From NCBI RefSeq assembly GCF_900106535.1, contig NZ_FNOH01000003.1, forward strand, positions 682,001 through 746,000: DNA of 64,000 nt, given 5' to 3'. Position numbers and translations under genes: made by a program. The notes beneath the pieces are model-generated. The model ran no database searches, was not told the origin of the DNA, and saw only the letters and a program-made list of their open reading frames with translations. The first letter of the stretch is position 1, and each line of letters begins with the position of its first letter. Shown piece by piece: positions 61,583 through 64,000 of the stretch. This stretch comes from Myxococcus xanthus. GTDB taxonomy: Bacteria > Myxococcota > Myxococcia > Myxococcales > Myxococcaceae.

Positions 61583-61682
61583 CGTGGAGCACCTTGCGAG
61601 GAGTGAAAGGAGACAGCGGAAGTGACACGAGGTGCGCCGCGCGAAGTTCCCGGACGGCGGCTCACCTCGAACGCCTCGCGCA

Positions 61683-62039
61683 TCACGGCCACGTCGACAT
61701 GGGGCCGAGATTGAAGACGTCCTGGAACCCCTGCTCCTTCAACAGGCGCTCGGCACGGCCGCTGCGTGCGCCACTGCGGCAGTAGACAACCAGGGGCGTC
61801 TGCAGCGAGCCAAGCTCTCCGAACCGCCGTGCCAGTTCATCCACCGGGATGTTCACCGCGCCGGGCAGGTGACCGGAGGCGAACTCCTCGGGCGTGCGGA
61901 CATCCACCAGCGTGGCGCCTGCCTCCACCCTGCGGCGGGCCTCGGACCCCACCGCGGCGTCACCCGGACGCGGGCGCGTACAGGCGGTGAAGAAGAGACC
62001 CATGAACACGGCGGCGGCGACGACGAAAATGACCTTCAT
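61683..62039 (-). CDS. Rhodanese-domain lipoprotein
   Basis: ATG at 62039 gives 118 residues: a signal with lipobox (LFFTAC, Cys 20), then a single rhodanese domain with LVDVRTPEEFASGHLPGA and the active-site loop VVYCRSGARS (Cys near 87), ending in a short VFNLGP strand. Rhodaneses transfer sulfane sulfur. As a lipoprotein it would act at the periplasmic face. It lies 100 bases upstream of the SoxB-like gene on the same strand and downstream of a sigma/anti-sigma pair. Confidence 0.9.
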   Translation of the reverse strand: MKVIFVVAAAVFMGLFFTACTRPRPGDAAVGSEARRRVEAGATLVDVRTPEEFASGHLPGAVNIPVDELARRFGELGSLQTPLVVYCRSGARSGRAERLLKEQGFQDVFNLGPMSTWP

Positions 62040-62251
62040 GGCGCGGCTCCAAGCGACACCGGTGGCCACTGGGCCCCGGGAAGTGCGTACAGCCTGGTGA
62101 GAGCCATGGCGATGGCTGAAGGATTCAGCGCCCTTCCCGCCCGGCAGCCCGGCTGCGACAAGGGCACGCAAACGCGCGCACTCCCGCCTCCCCCAACGGC
62201 CGGCGGGGACGGTTCGGCCGCCGCTTCCGGCAGGGCCCCGCCCCAGCCGCC

Positions 62252-63013
62252 TCAGGGAGAGAGGCGGGCCAGCGCGGCCAGGAGCACCGCGGGCTCCATT
62301 TCGGAGACGGCCAGCGCGGCCCGCTCGCCCCCACCAGGCAGCACGCAGATACGCTCGCCCACGGGCCCTTGCGTGCACCGAGGCCCGTCACCAGCGAAGC
62401 GGGCCGCCTCCTGCGCCGCCGCCGAGCCCGGCAGGGGAAGGAAGAGCGTCATCGCCTTGCCCTCCTCGTGCCGGTACAGCAACGAGGCGGAGAGCTTTCC
62501 ATGCAACCGGCAGCGACGGGCACCCAGCAGCGTCGCGCCTGGCACCACCGGCACATCCACCGGATAGCCCACCTCCCGCTCCACCCACGCCTTCACCTCG
62601 GCCGGGTCCGAGGACTCGAACTCACAGGGGGCGATCCGGGAGAAGGCCTTGAGGTGATGCCGCTCGAGGTCCATCGCCAGCGCCTCGTTCATGCCACTGG
62701 GCCATGACGTCCAGAGGACCCCCACCGACGCGAGCACCGCGGCCAGGCCCGCCGCCAGCCTCCGCCTGGGAAAGGACGGCCGGGGGCGCGTCACCAGCCG
62801 CGTGACACGCTCCTCCAGTTCGGGCGGCACTTGCTGCTCCGCGGAGCCCTCCGCTCTCAGCGCCTGCCGCAGCGACGCATAGCGGGCAGCCTCCCGGGCA
62901 CAGCCTGCGCATCGGGACAGGTGGTGCGCCACCGCCTGCTGTTCATGCGCCTGGACCTCACCGTCGAACCACGCGGAGAGACGCTCCTGCCACTGGGGGC
63001 TACAGGCTTCCAT
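62252..63013 (-). CDS. Membrane anti-sigma factor with zinc-finger
   Basis: ATG at 63013 overlaps the end of the sigma gene by 14 bases. The 253-residue product has an N-terminal zinc-binding motif (HHLSRCAGC, residues ~28-36), one membrane helix (LAAGLAAVLASVGVLW, near residue 90) and a periplasmic C-terminal domain with three Cys. It should bind the partner sigma factor and release it on an envelope signal. A 212-base spacer without a convincing gene separates it from the rhodanese gene. Confidence 0.88.
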   Translation of the reverse strand: MEACSPQWQERLSAWFDGEVQAHEQQAVAHHLSRCAGCAREAARYASLRQALRAEGSAEQQVPPELEERVTRLVTRPRPSFPRRRLAAGLAAVLASVGVLWTSWPSGMNEALAMDLERHHLKAFSRIAPCEFESSDPAEVKAWVEREVGYPVDVPVVPGATLLGARRCRLHGKLSASLLYRHEEGKAMTLFLPLPGSAAAQEAARFAGDGPRCTQGPVGERICVLPGGGERAALAVSEMEPAVLLAALARLSP

Positions 63014-63527
63014 GGACCTTCTCCTTCTCGAGGAAGTCGAGCATCGCCAGCCGCGCCCTCGCCAGCCGCGAGCGCACGGTGCCCACCGGGCAGCCCTGCA
63101 CCTGAGCAATCTCCTCGTAGCTCAGCTCCTCGACTTCCCGCAGCCACAACGTGTCGCGCCACTCCGGCGCCAGGGAGTCGAGCGCCGCCTGCATCCCCGC
63201 ACTCAAGGTGCGGGCGTGCAGCTCCGCCTCCAGGTCCGCGGATGGCTCCGGAGGAAGCGCCCGGCCCAGCCCGCCCTCCAGCACCTCCAGGTGAGGCCGC
63301 AGACCCCGGCGGGAGTTGAGGAACACGGTGCGCTGTACGGCGAGCAGCCAGGCCTTGAGGCGCTCGGTCTCTCTCAGCGCACCGCGCTGCTCCAGGGCGC
63401 GCGTCAGCGTCTCCTGCACCAGGTCATCTGCTTCCGCGGCGCTGCCCGTCAGCCGACGCCCCACCCGCCTCAAGACGGGCAGGTGCTCCAGGGCACGTTC
63501 GATGAAGGCGCGGGCGCTCACGGGCAT
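63000..63527 (-). CDS. ECF-type RNA polymerase sigma factor
   Basis: The 175-residue protein has region 2 (EADDLVQETLTRALEQ, residues ~30-45; KAWLLAVQRTVFLN near 60-72) and region 4 (LAPEWRDTLWLREVEELSYEEIA and GTVRSRLARARLAM near 125-160). Its stop lies inside the start of the anti-sigma gene, a typical coupled pair. It probably controls the adjacent minus-strand sulfur/envelope genes and possibly itself. Confidence 0.92.
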   Translation of the reverse strand: MPVSARAFIERALEHLPVLRRVGRRLTGSAAEADDLVQETLTRALEQRGALRETERLKAWLLAVQRTVFLNSRRGLRPHLEVLEGGLGRALPPEPSADLEAELHARTLSAGMQAALDSLAPEWRDTLWLREVEELSYEEIAQVQGCPVGTVRSRLARARLAMLDFLEKEKVHGSL

Positions 63528-63567
63528 GAGGACACGGTGGGGCGGGTGAAAGGTTCCCGGAAAAGGA

Positions 63568-63598
63568 CGAGGGCGCTCGAGAAGGAGGAGCGCCCTCG
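63568..63598 (-). terminator. Intrinsic terminator after the YeeE/YedE-like gene
   Basis: On the minus strand, an 11-base stem (CGAGGGCGCTC/GAGCGCCCTCG) with a 9-base loop is followed by TCCTTTTCC. It lies 24 bases after the transporter stop and before the sigma gene, so it separates the two units. Confidence 0.75.
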
Positions 63599-63621
63599 CC
63601 TTCCGCGTGGCGGACGCGGGG

Positions 63622-63999
63622 TTACTGAGCGGGCGTGGCGCCCACGTGCGGAGCCCCTGGACGCGGTGCGCCTACGCCGCTCCGCGCCTGCAGCACCTGC
63701 GCGAGGTAGAAGCCCGCGAACATGGCGGGCACGAAGACGAGCAACGGGAAGGCCCCGGTCGCCAGCGAGGTGAGCGCGGGACCGGGGCAGTAGCCGGCCA
63801 GCCCCCAGCCCACGCCGAAGAGGGCCGAGCCCACGAGGAGCTTCGCGTCCGGCTTGCTGGCGGCGAACGCAGGGAACCTGGTGGCGAACAGGGGCTGCGC
63901 GCGCCGGTGGATGAGGGGCCGCAGCGCCGCGTGAACGGCGATGGCGCCGCCCATCACGAATGCGAGCCGGTAGTCCCAGTCGCCTGCGATGTCGAGGAA
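63622..63999 (-). CDS. YeeE/YedE-type (DUF6691-like) sulfur transporter, 5' end cut off
   Basis: The frame is open to the window edge, so the N-terminus is missing; 125 residues are visible. They include FLDIAGDWDYRLAF, GGAIAVH, the conserved GVGWGLAGYCPGPAL with its Cys, and a hydrophobic segment (FPLLVFVPAMFAGFYLAQVL), ending in a Pro-rich tail. This is the second half of the two-part YeeE/YedE sulfur permease family. The upstream half would be expected just beyond base 64000. Confidence 0.88.
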   Translation of the reverse strand, partial: FLDIAGDWDYRLAFVMGGAIAVHAALRPLIHRRAQPLFATRFPAFAASKPDAKLLVGSALFGVGWGLAGYCPGPALTSLATGAFPLLVFVPAMFAGFYLAQVLQARSGVGAPRPGAPHVGATPAQ

Positions 64000-64000
64000 G

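Overview
The window is high-GC bacterial DNA, with almost every base coding and long antisense shadow ORFs. A large hybrid PKS/NRPS assembly line, an ArsA-type ATPase, ECF sigma factors and a giant AsmA-like protein together point to a myxobacterium of the Myxococcus/Stigmatella/Corallococcus group. This is inferred from gene content, not from a marker gene.

Bases 1106-48570 form one biosynthetic gene cluster. Its core is a tightly coupled minus-strand operon running from 45320 down to 2156: a phosphodiesterase, an FAD monooxygenase with an extra C-terminal domain, a KS-ACP protein with a degenerate KS, a KS-AT-KR-ACP module with a degenerate AT, a Cy-A-PCP-KS-AT-DH-KR-ACP protein, two KS-AT-DH-KR-ACP proteins, a C-A-PCP-TE terminator NRPS, then patatin, ArsA-like ATPase and an unknown small protein, and finally a further KS-AT-DH-KR-ACP protein. 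The operon is flanked by plus-strand genes. On the left, converging with it, are a type II thioesterase and a free carrier protein. On the right, diverging from it, are a prolyl dehydrogenase and a PltF-type prolyl-AMP ligase.

The ligase, dehydrogenase and free carrier protein are the classic set that turns L-proline into pyrrole-2-carboxyl-S-carrier. A heterocyclising module would add an oxazoline/thiazoline-type ring, DH/KR modules would build a polyene, and the terminal A domain has an asparagine-like specificity code. Pyrrole, azole, polyene and asparagine match the DKxanthene family of yellow myxobacterial pigments. I infer a DKxanthene-type cluster, or a close relative, and have not confirmed it by any search. 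The notable departures are the KS with a His-to-Tyr change, the AT with no catalytic Ser, a KR with Tyr-to-His, a module gene lying behind the terminator NRPS, and the embedded patatin/ArsA/unknown trio.

Right of the cluster, 48714-56379 is a plus-strand operon of a YdbH/AsmA-like membrane protein, a YdbL-like (DUF1318) lipoprotein and a PD40-propeller/helical-repeat exported protein, probably concerned with the cell envelope. From 56420 to the end, all genes are on the minus strand and look like an envelope/sulfur-handling group: a YeeE/YedE-type sulfur transporter (cut by the window end), an ECF sigma with its zinc-finger anti-sigma, a rhodanese lipoprotein, a SoxB/5'-nucleotidase-like metallophosphatase lipoprotein, a YeiH-type transporter, an exported DsrE-like protein, an outer-membrane porin-like protein, and a second ECF sigma with a fused zinc-finger tail. 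At the far left, bases 2-1075 hold the 3' part of a squalene/phytoene synthase-like gene. I found no rRNA, tRNA, CRISPR array, transposase or integrase.
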